Source: Athripsodes cinereus
Taxonomy: Eukaryota; Arthropoda; Insecta; Trichoptera; Leptoceridae
Reading direction: 5' to 3'
NCBI GenBank assembly: GCA_947579605.1
Contig: OX388319.1
Span: 23,573,447 to 23,637,446, forward strand
Length of the DNA: 64,000 nucleotides
Positions 1 through 10,685 of the stretch are shown here, in pieces. A program made the position numbers and the translations under genes. The notes under the pieces are model-generated. The model made no database searches, was not told the DNA's origin, and was given only the letters and a program-made list of their open reading frames with translations. Positions within the stretch are counted from its first letter, which is position 1. Each line of letters starts with the position of its first letter.

Positions 1-789
1 ACTCATAGGATTATATCATATTAAAATAATTAAATATAAAATACTTAAAAAATAATTGTAGTTGGTAATAAACACTGTCAGCTGTAATTATGATGATAAT
101 ATTTATTTAGACTTGACTTGTATAAATTTAACTTTGACTAAATGAAAAACCTTATCCACGAAACACCTATTTATTATTTATCCCTGGTTAAATTAAACTT
201 TACTCGAAAGCAATTTATTATGCATAGCATCTACTCAATACCACTTTTATATTTAAAAAAATATATCAATATGAGTATTGTTCCACAATTTTTTTCTTGA
301 GTCCTTTAAACAGCAGCAAATTGTAAAAAAGTACCTATGTACGTAGTCAAAAATATCAAACAAATGTTGTGAATAAATATTTTTGTCAAGTCAAAACCAT
401 AGACATAGTAATTATAAGAGTTGATACACTATTATGAAACTTAATCGTGCCCCAAACACTCCAAAATCAAAGAACATCCATTTTTCAGAGATGTGAATGA
501 ATGAATATTTATTGAAATTTCTTAATGACATCAACAAAAAGACAATGAGGCCCGTACTGTTACTATAGCAATAATTTACCTTCATACATTTTGGCTAGTG
601 TTGTTGTGTTTACTCTTACTATTATGTCTATGATCAAAACAATGTATATCTCTATTTGTGAGTAAGGTATAACTTAACCAGGTCTTACACTTGGAATATT
701 AGTTATTCCTTGTTTGTGTGTATGGCTGTGTGTGATTATCTCTCTAAAAAAATAATTAAATTCCAAGTAGTTAAAAAATCTATTTAAAC
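1..789. other. AT-rich stretch, nothing recognised
   Basis: No credible ORF, RNA gene or clear repeat was seen. The only hint is around 500-560, where a few words resemble a very old copy of family A, too weak to call. Confidence 0.5.
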
Positions 790-955
790 ATTATCCAATT
801 CAAACATCTCTCCCATATAGGATAGCTAGCGATCCAAATAGTTAAAAAAAATATTTTAACATTTACGATTTTAAAAATCCTTCTATTATAGAATCTCTCA
901 AATGTGGGGTAGCTAGCAATCAAAGTCCATGTAACAAATATACATGTCGTTGTAC
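790..955 (-). repeat. Degenerate family A fragments
   Basis: Two short stretches, GGATAGCTAGCGATC near 820 and TGTGGGGTAGCTAGCAATC near 905, resemble the antisense 3' end of family A (consensus AGTGGGGTAGCCAGCAGATC). The rest of the repeat is not legible. This is an old, broken copy or pair of copies. Confidence 0.35.
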
Positions 956-1241
956 CGTAGCGTACTTTATCATGAATGCTTGAAAATTATATTCACAGAT
1001 ATCAAATATACAATATTGAATGACTCATACATGATACTGTAATATTCAAATAGTTGACCTCAAACATTTGAGGAAAAAGAGAGAGAGATCTATTCTATTT
1101 CTGGGACTTCACTGAAAAAAAAAAAAACATTTAATTATATATCATTGTAAAATATCTTCATCATTAATTTAAATTCGTAGTTTCTTAGCGAATCTTCAAA
1201 ACTTACAAAATTACTCATAGAAATAAACTATTTGTGTATAT

Positions 1242-1502
1242 GTCGCCGCACAGATAGTTAATTAAATGACTAGGCGGTTAGTTAAACCCCGGCATTGTTT
1301 AACGCAACGTTTATCTTATCAATCCTAGCGCCACAGTGCCAAATAAAGAAACTACAGCGATTGAGCTTGTTTTGATCAGGCAGAATGCTGAACGTTCGGC
1401 GCGTCATTGTTATTTAACGACCTGGCATTTAATTTAATGCCGGCATTTAACTCACTGCCTAGTCATTTGATTAACTCACTTATCTTACTATCGGGCGGCG
1501 AC
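1242..1502. mobile_element. Small TIR element (MITE-like), ~260 bp
   Basis: The ends are inverted copies beginning GTCGCCGC (1242-1249) and ending GCGGCGAC (1495-1502). The similarity runs about 60 bp inward on each side, including AAATGACTAGGC on the left and its complement GCCTAGTCATTT on the right, then CCGGCATT-type words. The centre is non-coding and richer in GC than its surroundings. Flanks read TATAT on the left and GCATAT on the right, so a short TA-type target duplication is possible but not certain. A non-autonomous DNA transposon is the simplest reading; the superfamily is unknown. Confidence 0.6.
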
Positions 1503-1991
1503 GCATATTGTATTTATGTACTTTAATCATCAAATCATTCTTGATTCATGTAGTTCTCACTTTATATTCTTAATTTATTACTAGAATTTCTTCATTTCAT
1601 TTAAATGTGACTTTTCTCTTTCCAAGTATTTTAAATATTGCAGAAATGGAACAATCCAAGTCAAATAAACCAAGCCAAACTAATATTTTTTTGGAGATTT
1701 TTTTCTGAATCAAAATAATTTAAATAAGGAATTTTCGAAATTAAATACATTTGTAGACAATTTTTGAAATATTTTACAGTATAATAAACTTTTGATATTG
1801 ATTTTAAGTAAAAAAAAAACATAAAAAAAGGTTTGAAAATACACAAGATAATTTATATTTAAAATGTCAAAATTAAATCGTGAAAAATAAGAAATATTAA
1901 CAAAATTGTGTCTGCTTAATAAATGTTAATTTTTTATTGAGTATAAGATTTTATTTTTATTTGATTTAATAAATAAATAAATTCTACTACT
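1503..1991. other. AT-rich, no gene seen
   Basis: Long A and T runs. The only ORF here (minus, 1661-1846) is a low-complexity Phe/Tyr/Lys frame and is not taken as coding. Confidence 0.5.
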
Positions 1992-2262
1992 AAACCATCA
2001 TGGCACATCCTACAAGTGGGCTGGCCGGCAGATCAGCTGCATGTAGAAACAAATAAAATAAATAAATAAATAAATGAATGTAAGATGTCCTCTCAGTGCC
2101 AACAAAAAATAAAGACATTTAGGATGGGTGGCAAACTTCAACTTCACCGCAGAATTTAAAATGTAAAAATAAATGTCTTTATTTTTTGAACACCTACCTT
2201 AAGGAAAAGAGTGGTATACCAATTCCTTGCCGAGTGTTCTACCGACAAGAAGACGGAAAAAT
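1992..2262 (-). repeat. Family A copy, near full length
   Basis: Antisense copy of the ~250-bp dispersed repeat. It starts with the tail (ATGGCACATCCTACAAGTGG), passes the internal words GCAGATCAGCTGCATGTA and AGGATGGGTGGCAAAC, and ends with the head (AAAAGAGTGGTATACCAATT). A TAAATAAATAAATAAATGAA stretch interrupts the middle. Confidence 0.75.
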
Positions 2263-2739
2263 AAATAAATACTTATATATGTAGAATATAAATATAAAAA
2301 CTCTTTGATTCTTAAGCTGAACACATAATAAAAATGTGTATTAATTAAAATTTAATTATAATTTTTAAATTTAATTATGGTTATTGCATATTATGTAAAA
2401 TGAAAATGATGATCACATGAAATATAATATTTTGTGAATATTTTGTTAATAGCATGATAATTTACTAATACTATTATAAATTATTCATAAATAAATATAA
2501 TAAAAAAATATTTCAATATGTTTTAATGTTATCCACCTTAACTCATTCCGAATTTGCCTAGTGAGGCTCTTCTGCGCGTGATGATCGCATAGTTATTGTG
2601 GCCTTAGTTATTCGGGCACACATGAACATTCGCAGTATCTTACCATAAAGTTATTATTATTTTATTGTTGTTTATATGTAATTGTAACATTGTACAATTG
2701 TCATTTGTAGTAATTTGCACGTGAAATGAACATTATTTA
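2263..2739. other. AT-rich, nothing recognised
   Basis: Over 75% A+T by eye, with no ORF, no tandem repeat and no family seen elsewhere in the window. Confidence 0.45.
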
Positions 2740-2842
2740 TTTTAACATCAATAGCACAATACGGACAATATATTTTTAACATCAATAGCACAATACGGAC
2801 AATATATTTTTAACATCAATAGCACAATACGGACAATATATT
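2740..2842 (+). repeat. 34-bp tandem repeat, three copies
   Basis: The unit TTTTAACATCAATAGCACAA followed by TACGGACAATATAT is repeated with period 34 (matching starts at 2744, 2778 and 2812). The three copies look identical, so expansion is recent or the array is kept homogeneous. Confidence 0.9.
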
Positions 2843-3060
2843 GTTTGTTTTGATGTTTTTTTTAGAATTTTTTAAAATTATTGTTTTGGGTTATTTATTT
2901 TTGGGTTACATAGATGGGTATTTTTAATCTAGGAATCTTAATCATATACAGTATTTGTAATTGTAAACATATGTGCATTCTGTAATTGGGTTAATGCTAT
3001 ACCTAATTGTTTTATACTATTTTAAAGTAAAAACCTGTAGAAATGCCAATAAAGGAAAAT

Positions 3061-3063
3061 AAA

Positions 3064-3097
<34 letters not shown>

Positions 3098-3130
3098 TAA
3101 TAAATATATATAAAATAAAATATATATAAT

Positions 3131-3166
<36 letters not shown>
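3061..3166. repeat. AT dinucleotide microsatellite, interrupted
   Basis: Two runs of alternating TA (about 3065-3090 and 3132-3166) separated by AAATATATAATAAAATA-type sequence. It follows CAATAAAGGAAAATAAAA, which resembles a retroposon 3' end. Confidence 0.85.
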
Positions 3167-3170
<4 letters not shown>

Positions 3171-3311
3171 TGACTGTGTGATCAAATTTTCATCGGAAAT
3201 GCATGTGCAACATGCATTCCATTAATGACGGGCCGTGTCTCGTCCCACATGCAAAGGCAAGAGCCAAGTCTCTGCCCGACTGTACGCAGTGAAATGGAGT
3301 AAAACCTTCAC

Positions 3312-3315
<4 letters not shown>

Positions 3316-3348
<33 letters not shown>
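3316..3348. repeat. AT dinucleotide microsatellite
   Basis: About 16 AT units just before the first copy of the duplicated 502-bp block. The minus ORF at 3222-3419 (Tyr-Ile repeats) is only its translation. Confidence 0.9.
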
Positions 3349-3351
<3 letters not shown>

Positions 3352-3360
3352 CGCTTCGAA

Positions 3361-3862
3361 AAAACTTCGATAGATAGCTCTGCATCGCAAGTATAACCTT
3401 GAAATTTCAAAAATATCAAGGTGACATTACATCTCCATATACCTAAGTGGTAGTGTGTTGGATTATCAACATAGAGATTGTGGGTTCAAATCCCGGTGAC
3501 GAATGGAATTTTCATCAAAGATTCTGCTCTCACAGAACATATGGTTGCTGCAAGTGACGGTTGGTTGGACGAAATGCTTCACAGCAATGAGTCCGGTCAC
3601 CCGTTGCGAACAGAAAAGTAATGTGAGAGATATAAAAAGAGTGAGGTGGAAATAGGTGAACGTTTCTAGAGTAAAGCATGCTTAAACCAGCCAAAAGCCA
3701 ATTCGTAAGCATTGGAAACACCCATACTCTCTCTCTACCCGTTAAGGGATGTGTATTAAGATCTAAAGTGATCGCAGATGTCTGTTGAAAGATATCATTT
3801 ATCATAACGAACGCAGGTATCAAGTCCAGGTAAAATGCGAAAATTAAAAATAAAATCATATT
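3361..3862 (+). repeat. 502-bp direct duplication, copy 1 (with tRNA-like SINE head)
   Basis: This block recurs 621 bp downstream (3982-4483) and no differences were found by eye. It contains a tRNA-like unit (3434-3507), then ~350 bp including a family C word (CTTAAACCAGCC...CGTAAGCATTGG, about 3684-3722). Minus ORFs across it are identical in both copies, as expected from the duplication rather than from selection on protein. Confidence 0.9.
3434..3507 (+). mobile_element. tRNA-like SINE head S0, copy 1
   Basis: A 74-nt tRNA-sized unit. An A-box-like ACCTAAGTGGTAGTG and a B-box GGGTTCAAATCCCGG are present. The ends TCCAT and ATGGA could pair as an acceptor stem, and TGTTG/CAACA pair as an anticodon stem around a 6-nt loop. 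The short loop and mismatched acceptor argue against a working tRNA. A tRNA-derived SINE promoter is more likely, with the body continuing to about 3860. Confidence 0.65.
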
Positions 3863-3981
3863 ATTCCTGGTTAAAAAATGCAATAGAGACATCTGTCTCC
3901 TATTCGCTGTGTTTCTATAGATAATTCGAAGGACAAATCCATTGATTACTTAGCAAATCACAGTGACAAAAATGTTGCATA

Positions 3982-4475
3982 AAAACTTCGATAGATAGCT
4001 CTGCATCGCAAGTATAACCTTGAAATTTCAAAAATATCAAGGTGACATTACATCTCCATATACCTAAGTGGTAGTGTGTTGGATTATCAACATAGAGATT
4101 GTGGGTTCAAATCCCGGTGACGAATGGAATTTTCATCAAAGATTCTGCTCTCACAGAACATATGGTTGCTGCAAGTGACGGTTGGTTGGACGAAATGCTT
4201 CACAGCAATGAGTCCGGTCACCCGTTGCGAACAGAAAAGTAATGTGAGAGATATAAAAAGAGTGAGGTGGAAATAGGTGAACGTTTCTAGAGTAAAGCAT
4301 GCTTAAACCAGCCAAAAGCCAATTCGTAAGCATTGGAAACACCCATACTCTCTCTCTACCCGTTAAGGGATGTGTATTAAGATCTAAAGTGATCGCAGAT
4401 GTCTGTTGAAAGATATCATTTATCATAACGAACGCAGGTATCAAGTCCAGGTAAAATGCGAAAATTAAAAATAAA

Positions 4476-4483
<8 letters not shown>
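3982..4483 (+). repeat. 502-bp direct duplication, copy 2
   Basis: Second copy of the 3361-3862 block at a constant offset of 621 bp, separated by 119 bp of unrelated sequence. It runs straight into a long AT microsatellite, while copy 1 is preceded by one. Either two young insertions of one SINE-like element or a slippage/unequal exchange through the AT tracts would explain this; an assembly artefact is also possible. Confidence 0.9.
4055..4128 (+). mobile_element. tRNA-like SINE head S0, copy 2
   Basis: Same A-box, B-box and stem pairings as at 3434-3507. Confidence 0.65.

Positions 4484-4532
<49 letters not shown>
4484..4532. repeat. Long AT dinucleotide microsatellite
   Basis: About 25 AT units in a row. 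The minus ORF that crosses it is an artefact. Confidence 0.95.
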
Positions 4533-4535
<3 letters not shown>

Positions 4536-5384
4536 TATTCATAAAAAACAAACAATGCAGACAAAGAAAGTATTAATATCATATCAACTCATTTAAAAGT
4601 GCGAACAATTAAACAGTTCATATATTATGTTAAAAGCCCATAAGGTTGTCACATTTAAATAAAAGAAGATTATATATTGCTTTTTATAGGATTGAGGGAC
4701 CGACAGAGATGATTATGATATATTTTTTACTATTATTTTTCATCTTGCGCCCGTCGCGAATAATTGCAAAAGCAAAAACAATATTTTCAAACAATTTAAT
4801 CAACACCCTCCTATATAAGTTTACCATACGTTATATTTTCAGTAACCGCATAAGTGATGCCATCTATGTGAGGTATTTGAAAGCTTGTCCAACCCTCTGA
4901 AATTGAAAATGGAAAACGCAATGGTGCACATTTAATAACTTTGTAGTTTTTCCTATAGAGGGATAACATACTACAAATTCTATAAAATAGGGGTATCGTA
5001 CATTATATACATACCTTAATTTGGAAGATTTGTTAGTTTTGAGTATTGTTAATAAAATTACATTATATTTCAGCGATGCTCTACAATTTTTATTAATAAA
5101 AATAGCGTCTTTTAGTTTGAATTTTAATTTGGAACTATTTAATACTTATAAATTCTTTCAGACAAGAGAATTCTAAATAAAGTTTCCGTAGGGATTCTGA
5201 AATTCAGCTCTATGTAGTGCGCGGTGGAACCTGAAAAAACTATTACAAATAGTTTGGGTTGGTCAGACGCGAAACCCTTGTTAATTAGAATAAACTCATC
5301 CTGAATTCTGGATGTAAATTGATATTTTTTTAACATATATGGAAAAAAACACGATTGATTTAAGTTTTACTTAAAGTTTTTATT
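4533..5384. other. AT-rich, mostly unassigned
   Basis: The only match found elsewhere is 4630-4664 (AAGCCCATAAGGTTGTCACA then TTTAAATAAAA), which recurs at about 61765-61795 and marks a retroposon end. Other ORFs here show no recognisable domain. Confidence 0.4.
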
Positions 5385-5428
5385 GAGTAGTGACCTGGTT
5401 TCGACTTAATTAAGTCATTGTCAAAGAC
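5385..5428 (-). ncRNA. Degenerate hammerhead-like motif
   Basis: Read on the minus strand: TTGACAA, T, a perfect hairpin GACTTAATTAAGTC, then GAAA, CCAGG (CC/GG pair around A), then TC. The order matches the hammerhead core (CUGANGA, helix II, GAAA, helix III, UH), but helix I is not supported and the core has changes at C3 and G8. If it belongs to the family described at 7252, it is inactive. Confidence 0.3.
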
Positions 5429-5461
5429 ATATAAAGTTATTAGTTCGACAATGACTTTATA

Positions 5462-5640
5462 GCAGGTGTTCGAAAAAGTAAAACAATTTTACACCTTAAA
5501 TTCGGCGATCGAGTTTGCCAACCACCCTTCCTGCATGTTTACTACATACAGCTGCTGCTTCTCCCAATTGAAGGATGTGGTATATAGTAGTGGTAGTTTT
5601 TGCCAATTTTTATGCAGAGGACATCAATCCTTCACATTAC
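5462..5640 (+). repeat. Family A copy, altered 3' part
   Basis: Begins AGCAGGTGTTCGAAAAAGTA and continues through ACACCTTAAATTCGGCGATC and GTTTGCCAACCACCCTTCCT. The end is shortened and diverged but keeps a GGATGTGGTATATAGTAG-like tail. Confidence 0.65.
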
Positions 5641-5719
5641 TTCTTAAAAGTCAAAGAAAAAAGATATAATAATATCTTTCACATAATGTTTGATGATGTC
5701 AAAACTTTTAACTTATAAC

Positions 5720-5835
5720 CTTTGCTTTTTCTTCTTCTTCACCCTCGCCTTTATCACATTTATTTGGGGTCAGCTCTCCTAATCCTCATCCTCCAAGATC
5801 TCCGGTCCCCTGCATCCTCCGAACGCAACTCTGTT
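5720..5835 (-). repeat. Probable LINE 3'-end relic
   Basis: The CTTCTTCTTC tract followed by TTATTTGGGGTCAGCTCTCC and CTCCAAGATCTCC resembles, from memory, antisense 3' ends of LINEs common in arthropods. No coding frame is legible. Confidence 0.35.
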
Positions 5836-5949
5836 TATAACCTTTACTTAGTTTATTATTCGTTTTCATTGACAAATATATTATATGTTATGAATTTTTT
5901 GACACAATTGGATGTCGGGAACTGGATTTTTAACTTACTAGAAGTGTAG

Positions 5950-6385
5950 ATGTCAAACATATTTTGAACTACTCCAGATTAATCATTCCAATTGATCACA
6001 CTCATCCATAGTCAACCTATTTGAATAGGTATTAACAAGGTAGGTATGTTGTATATGATACACATACATATGTGAACTTCCTTAAGGAAAAATATTGAGT
6101 TGTAACATATATACAACTTTAAAAAATTTCAAGTCATGTGATAAGCATGACACAGAGGAATTGAGAATGTTACCTAGGTTTAAAAAGTACTCTTAACCAA
6201 GCCTAAGTCGATTCATAAGCGTCGAAACTCTGTGTTGTGCACTCCTTAAGGAAGTTCACATACCTATGTATGTGTATCATATACAACATACCTACCTAGT
6301 TAATACCTATTCAAATAGGTGGACTATGGATGAGTGTGATCAATTGGAATTATTAATCTGTAGTATGTAGTTCAAAATATGTTTG
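5950..6385. mobile_element. Foldback element with ~140-bp arms
   Basis: Left arm 5950-6088 and right arm 6242-6385 are inverted copies with few mismatches. Matched words include TTGATCACACTCATCCATAG against CTATGGATGAGTGTGATCAA, and GAACTTCCTTAAGGA against TCCTTAAGGAAGTTC. The 153-bp loop carries a family C word (CTTAACCAAGCCTAAGTCGA, about 6190). Part of the left arm and its upstream flank (5870-5985) recurs in reverse at 21410-21545, so the element is dispersed. Confidence 0.75.
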
Positions 6386-6485
6386 AAAGATATTATGATT
6401 ATGTTAAATGATATATTAATAACTCGTATACCTAAAAAATACATATTATTTGTCCTTTTTACAGAGAAACCTTAAATTTCTTATA

Positions 6486-6716
6486 CTTTACCATCACACC
6501 ATAGCGTACAAGAAGGGGTAGCTAGCAAAGTAATTAAATGTTATTAACTCGCAGTCTATAACGAGTCAATATAATCATTTGATTAAGAATCAATGGCATG
6601 TCTCATCGCTGAATTAAAGATGTTATTTATACATTAGGTTTAATGAACACATGTATTTTACAGGTCACTAGAAAAATAATAGAAAAGAGAGGGATACTGT
6701 GAAGACATTTTGGTCA
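6486..6716 (-). repeat. Family A copy, degenerate
   Basis: Antisense order is kept: ACCATCACACCATAGCG..., GGGGTAGCTAGCAAAG, GTCTCATCGCTGAATTAAAG, then TACAGGTCACTAGAAAAATA and AGAGAGGGATACTG. Many differences indicate age. Confidence 0.6.
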
Positions 6717-7160
6717 CTAAGCATCTTAAAATTTAATAGCAACTAAACCTTCATTTTATTTACATTAATTTTCCCTAAATCAATTTCTCCAAAATGGCAT
6801 AATTATTCGCATTTCTTACAATCACAAAAAGCTACATAAAAGCTAGCATGAGTATAAATTTAAACGAAGTTTAATTATTTACTTTTATTTAAAGGGTAGT
6901 TGTGAAACTTGTCAAACATTCGAAATGACAAACTGAAAACCGCAGGATATTAAAGAATTATTATTATTATTTATTTCAGTACGACTATTTACGTTTGACA
7001 AATTTATATTTTGTATAAGCGATTTTTTTACCTACATATATAATATATCTGATTGTCGAAACGAGACTAAGCCATGTCACGTCATTCCTCGGTATGGCCG
7101 TTCAAAGTTTTCTTTACGAAAATACATTTTATTAAATTTAATGTTAACGTTGTGAAAATT
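6717..7160. other. AT-rich, nothing recognised
   Basis: No ORF of note, no tandem repeat, no match seen to the repeat families of this window. Confidence 0.4.
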
Positions 7161-7251
7161 CATTTTAATATGAGTTTTAAAAATGTTAAACTAAACACTG
7201 TTTAATTTGCACGTATGATTATTTAGTCAATTAATACATACTAAATTCTAA

Positions 7252-7289
7252 TTGCCGAGCGCTTTCGCCTTGCGGCATCTTCAGGGCAA
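7252..7289 (-). ncRNA. Hammerhead-ribozyme-like motif, core intact
   Basis: On the minus strand the order is: TTGCC, CTGAAGA, T, GCC-GCAA-GGC (3-bp hairpin closed by a GNRA loop), GAAA, GCGC, TC, GGCAA. TTGCC and GGCAA are fully complementary (helix I). CTGAAGA fits CUGANGA, GAAA fits the second core strand, GCGC is self-complementary (helix III) and TC fits the UH cleavage site. One extra T sits between the core and helix II, which is a caveat for activity. Penelope-like elements and retrozymes are known to carry hammerheads. Confidence 0.55.
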
Positions 7290-7325
7290 GAGTTATTTAA
7301 AATTTAAGTCTGAGTTTTAAGTAAC

Positions 7326-7364
7326 TCTTGGCCTGAAGATACCGCAAGGCGAAAGCGCTCGGCA
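7326..7364 (+). ncRNA. Second hammerhead-like motif in the same foldback
   Basis: Mirror copy on the opposite arm: TTGGC, CTGAAGA, T, ACC-GCAA-GGC, GAAA, GCGC, TC, GGCAA. One helix I pair and one helix II pair are lost compared with 7252-7289, so this copy is probably weaker. Confidence 0.4.
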
Positions 7365-7456
7365 ATTAGAATTTAGTCTATATTAATTGACTAAATAATC
7401 ATACGTGAAAATTAAACAGTGTTTAGTTTAACATTTTTAAAACTCATATTAAAATA

Positions 7457-7951
7457 CATTTTATTTTCACATGTTCGTTAATATGTGTACTTTCTTAGAT
7501 TTCATTTGATTGTTTTGTTTTGTTTATTTTTTTTTCATTTATATAATATACAAGGAATATAGGACAAATATTTTTGTAAAGCTGAGCTAAGCTTTTCTAT
7601 AATTATGATTTCTTTATGTGTGAATATTTTATTTATATTTGTAAAAACCTGTTGAAAAGCCAAATAAAAATGTATAATAAAACACGAAATAACTGTCAAG
7701 CATGATTGTGGGGTCATTGTTACTTTTAAAAAGCATTTTTTTAGAATATTTACTATTTTTTTATAACTCAACTGGAAGGCACAACGCCCAGATGACAAAA
7801 CCAATCACACATCTTAATTTTAAAAACCATGTAATAGCGTAGAAAATCCGATCAGAAGAAGTGAGAAAGGCGTCGCAACGTTCTCAAAAGGAGATATCTG
7901 ATAAAAATAATAATAATCCAAAAGTTAAAATGGGTGTGTAGTTAAGTATTT
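7457..7951. other. AT-rich, unassigned
   Basis: The minus ORF at 7535-7804 (89 codons) has no recognisable domain and is not called. About 7620-7690 has GTAAAAACCTGTTGAAAAGCC then AATAAAAATG, again resembling a retroposon end (compare 3030-3060). Confidence 0.35.
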
Positions 7952-7990
7952 TTTCACTGAGGATGGACGTAGTCCGAAAAGCTTATGAAA
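7952..7990 (+). ncRNA. Hammerhead-ribozyme-like motif, core intact
   Basis: Order on the plus strand: TTTCA, CTGAGGA, T, GGAC-GTA-GTCC (4-bp hairpin), GAAA, AGCT (self-complementary), TA, TGAAA. TTTCA and TGAAA are complementary. CTGAGGA fits CUGANGA and TA fits UH. Helix I, II and III sequences all differ from those at 7252 yet still pair, which supports a conserved fold rather than chance. The same extra T precedes helix II. Confidence 0.5.
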
Positions 7991-9075
7991 TCATTTAATG
8001 TGTTAAGTGAAAGACATATTCAACATATACAATAAAATATCCCGTATGGATAAATTGAAAAAAAAACACAGTTTGTAGTTAACTTCCAAATGACATTTAA
8101 TACACATTAAGGGTTGCACCCTCCGTCACCCATGGATGTTACAGGAATCTATGTTCCTGGCCCGTAGTCAAAACACATTTTAGCGATAACGCTATAATAA
8201 GTTTACGTTTCGTTTTCGTTCGAATATTGACGAAGTCACGAGAAAATATAAATTTTCGCAGCTAAAATACACAAGTAGTGATTTTCAAAAGACAGAAGTC
8301 TTTGTTGGTCTTTAAGGCTAATAACTATTATACTATGTTTTTAAAACATTTTGGGCAAAATTTGTCAGGGTATAGTTTTGCTCCGACATAGAGTTATATA
8401 ATAATTAATTATACTCTAAATAATTAAAAAATCTCCCCGACGTTTGACGGGCTAAACCAGATTAACGGGTTAAAATATATTATGAAGAAAAACCTTTTTA
8501 CCTTTCATCCCTCGCATTATAGTCATCTCCCTCTAATGTATTTTCCAAAATAAAATCTCTTATTAAATGTCCGTGTGCGTGAGTGAGAGGTAATGAGTTA
8601 CAGAGGTTGTATAAAAATGATCATTTCCTCTTTGTATCTCAATAATATGATTAGTGTTCTCGAATGTATATTATGTATAGGTGTGTTTATCTATTAAACT
8701 TTTTATAAAATGTGTCACTCCCTTTTCTGTATGTTCACAAATACATTCCAAATATTCACACAAACCGGGGAAATTGTCATAACGTTATGTGGAAACAGGG
8801 CAAAAGGGAATTTCCTGAGTGCAATTGCGGAGTTTAGTTACAGATATCTGATTTAGGAGTATTCGTTGAGAATGTGTAAGGAATATTGGATGGATATTCA
8901 CAAAAGGATGACAAAGGAAGTGCAGTATTTTTCAAGACCATACATTTTTGTTATATTTAAGATTTATCGGTACAACAAGTGAAAAAAATACCCAAATGCA
9001 AAGGTCAATTAATAATATAGGTAAACTTGATAGTGGTAATATCACCACTGCATATCGTCCTAGTATTTTAAATTT
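7991..9075. other. Unassigned, AT-rich
   Basis: No credible ORF. Slightly GC-richer words at 8115-8170 (CACCCTCCGTCACCCATGG, CCTGGCCCGTAG) and 8434-8478 do not match anything else in the window. Confidence 0.4.
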
Positions 9076-9150
9076 TGTATTGTTTTGTTAACACTTTTAT
9101 ACAACGATGATGTGCAAAATGAATAAATAAATAAATTAATTAATAAACAA
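9076..9150 (+). repeat. Retroposon 3'-end fragment with AAATA tail
   Basis: TTTTGTTAACACTTTTATAC, then GATGATGTGCAAAATGAATA and AATA repeats. The same end is found at 20551-20636 and 38412-38492, so it is a short mobile 3' fragment. Confidence 0.7.
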
Positions 9151-9254
9151 ATATCCAATAAAGGTTATTTCTACGAGGTTACTTATGCAATAATTTTTCC
9201 TGATTGTTGTTTTTGGTGACACTAATATTTTTTTTTTTATTTCACCTTACCTTT

Positions 9255-9325
9255 TTGACACGATCGGCCACCAATGACAGAATATTGGACTTGGAATTGA
9301 GAGATTTTGAGTTTGAATCTTTATG
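9255..9325 (+). mobile_element. Degenerate tRNA-derived SINE head
   Basis: GATCGGCCACCAATGACAG, then TTGGACTTGGAATTGAGAG and GAGTTTGAATC. Spacing of the A-box-like and B-box-like words fits a decayed tRNA-derived promoter. Confidence 0.35.
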
Positions 9326-10531
9326 CTACCGACTAATTTCATCTTCATGATACAAGAATATTGCCTCCTGTGAAAGTGCTTAAGATTATGTGTTTATTTC
9401 TAAGCTCAGATTAATATTTGGTGAAAATGCTCAGCCTGATTATTAAAGGCAAAGCAGAGTGTTGAAGAGGTGTTGAAAGAAAGCTCATCTTTGGATCTAT
9501 AATATACATGATTGGACAGTTATAGAAAGTGTAAATGATTCCACGTTTTGAACTGCCTAGAATAGGGACAACTTCACACCCTCACACAAATATAAAAGTT
9601 TGGGGACCTGGCACATCATCAGATGAAAAAAAGGATACCACATATAATTTCAGAAAAAAGGATACTGATAATATTGATCAAGAATAATAATGCTTTTTAT
9701 TAAAAAAACAACCGGTCAAATTTTATGGGTAATCAAATGGAAATTATAAAATACACATGTATGGAAATTTGAGCATGTTACAAATGTATTTGTGTCACAA
9801 TACATAGATAAAACTTAACGAATACCTCTCTATACGTAGATATACAATAATGAAGACCCGTTAAAATATTTTCATTCGTTTGTCTATATTGCGTATGTTT
9901 GTGTTGTCTGGGTATCGAGATCATTGTGTAATAATTGTTGCTGTTGTCTCGAGATTTCAGCGAGCGTGCTAGCGCCATCTTTAGGGGTGTGAAGATGGCT
10001 ACAGCACGCTTTTCGAAAGCTCGAGATCACAGCAACACCTAATTACACGGAGATCCCGATATCCAGACAAGAGATAAGAACCGTGAAAACCTGAAGATAT
10101 AATATACATATGTAGGTCCATAAGTATGTTAATTTTTAAGTGATTTATATTTATGTAGTGAGTAAGCAACAGGAAGATCATAATGGCTTCATTTAAACCT
10201 AATATTATCGTGCTTTTTGAGCTTATTACTGAATAATAAAATTGCATGACTACGTTTCTTTATTCAGAACATAGATATTTTTTTGTTGTTAATATCAAAA
10301 ATGAAATAGGTGTTGTTTAACATACCGAAGGATACTTAAATACTCGGGATAAACATCGATCTTGCTGCAATCAACAGGTCGTGAATCATATAAAAATAAT
10401 ATGTTATTAATATATGGTTTACACGTACCTACCTACTTTATTTACAGTGACTCTATGTAGTTTCAACATGACTGTAATGTCTTTATCAAACTTTTTTTTA
10501 GTTTACATGTCGAAATTCAATTCGATAAATC
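9326..10531. other. Unassigned
   Basis: Contains the minus ORFs 9778-9978 and 9999-10247, without recognisable domains. A GC-richer stretch around 9930-10080 does not match other repeats here. Confidence 0.35.
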
Positions 10532-10685
10532 GACGGTCCAGTTCCACACATCAACAGGTCGAAATTTTCAAAATTTTTTTTTGAGCGGTATTTCATAATA
10601 TCAACTCCACTCTATCAATTTCACAAACAAATAACCTTCAAAAATACACGGTGTCCTTTATATAATATATTAATTATTAAGTTAT

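Larger units (their letters stand above)
7161..7456. mobile_element. Foldback element (144-bp arms) bearing hammerhead-like motifs
   Basis: Arms 7161-7304 and 7313-7456 are near-perfect inverted copies around an ~8-bp loop. Each arm contains the hammerhead-like unit described at 7252 and 7326, facing outward. The arrangement equals two copies of one element end placed head to head. No protein is encoded. Confidence 0.8.

Noticed and set aside
4151..4582. 143-codon minus ORF
   Set aside because: Half is an AT microsatellite (Tyr-Ile repeats) and the rest is the antisense of a duplicated SINE block, repeated exactly at 3530-3892.
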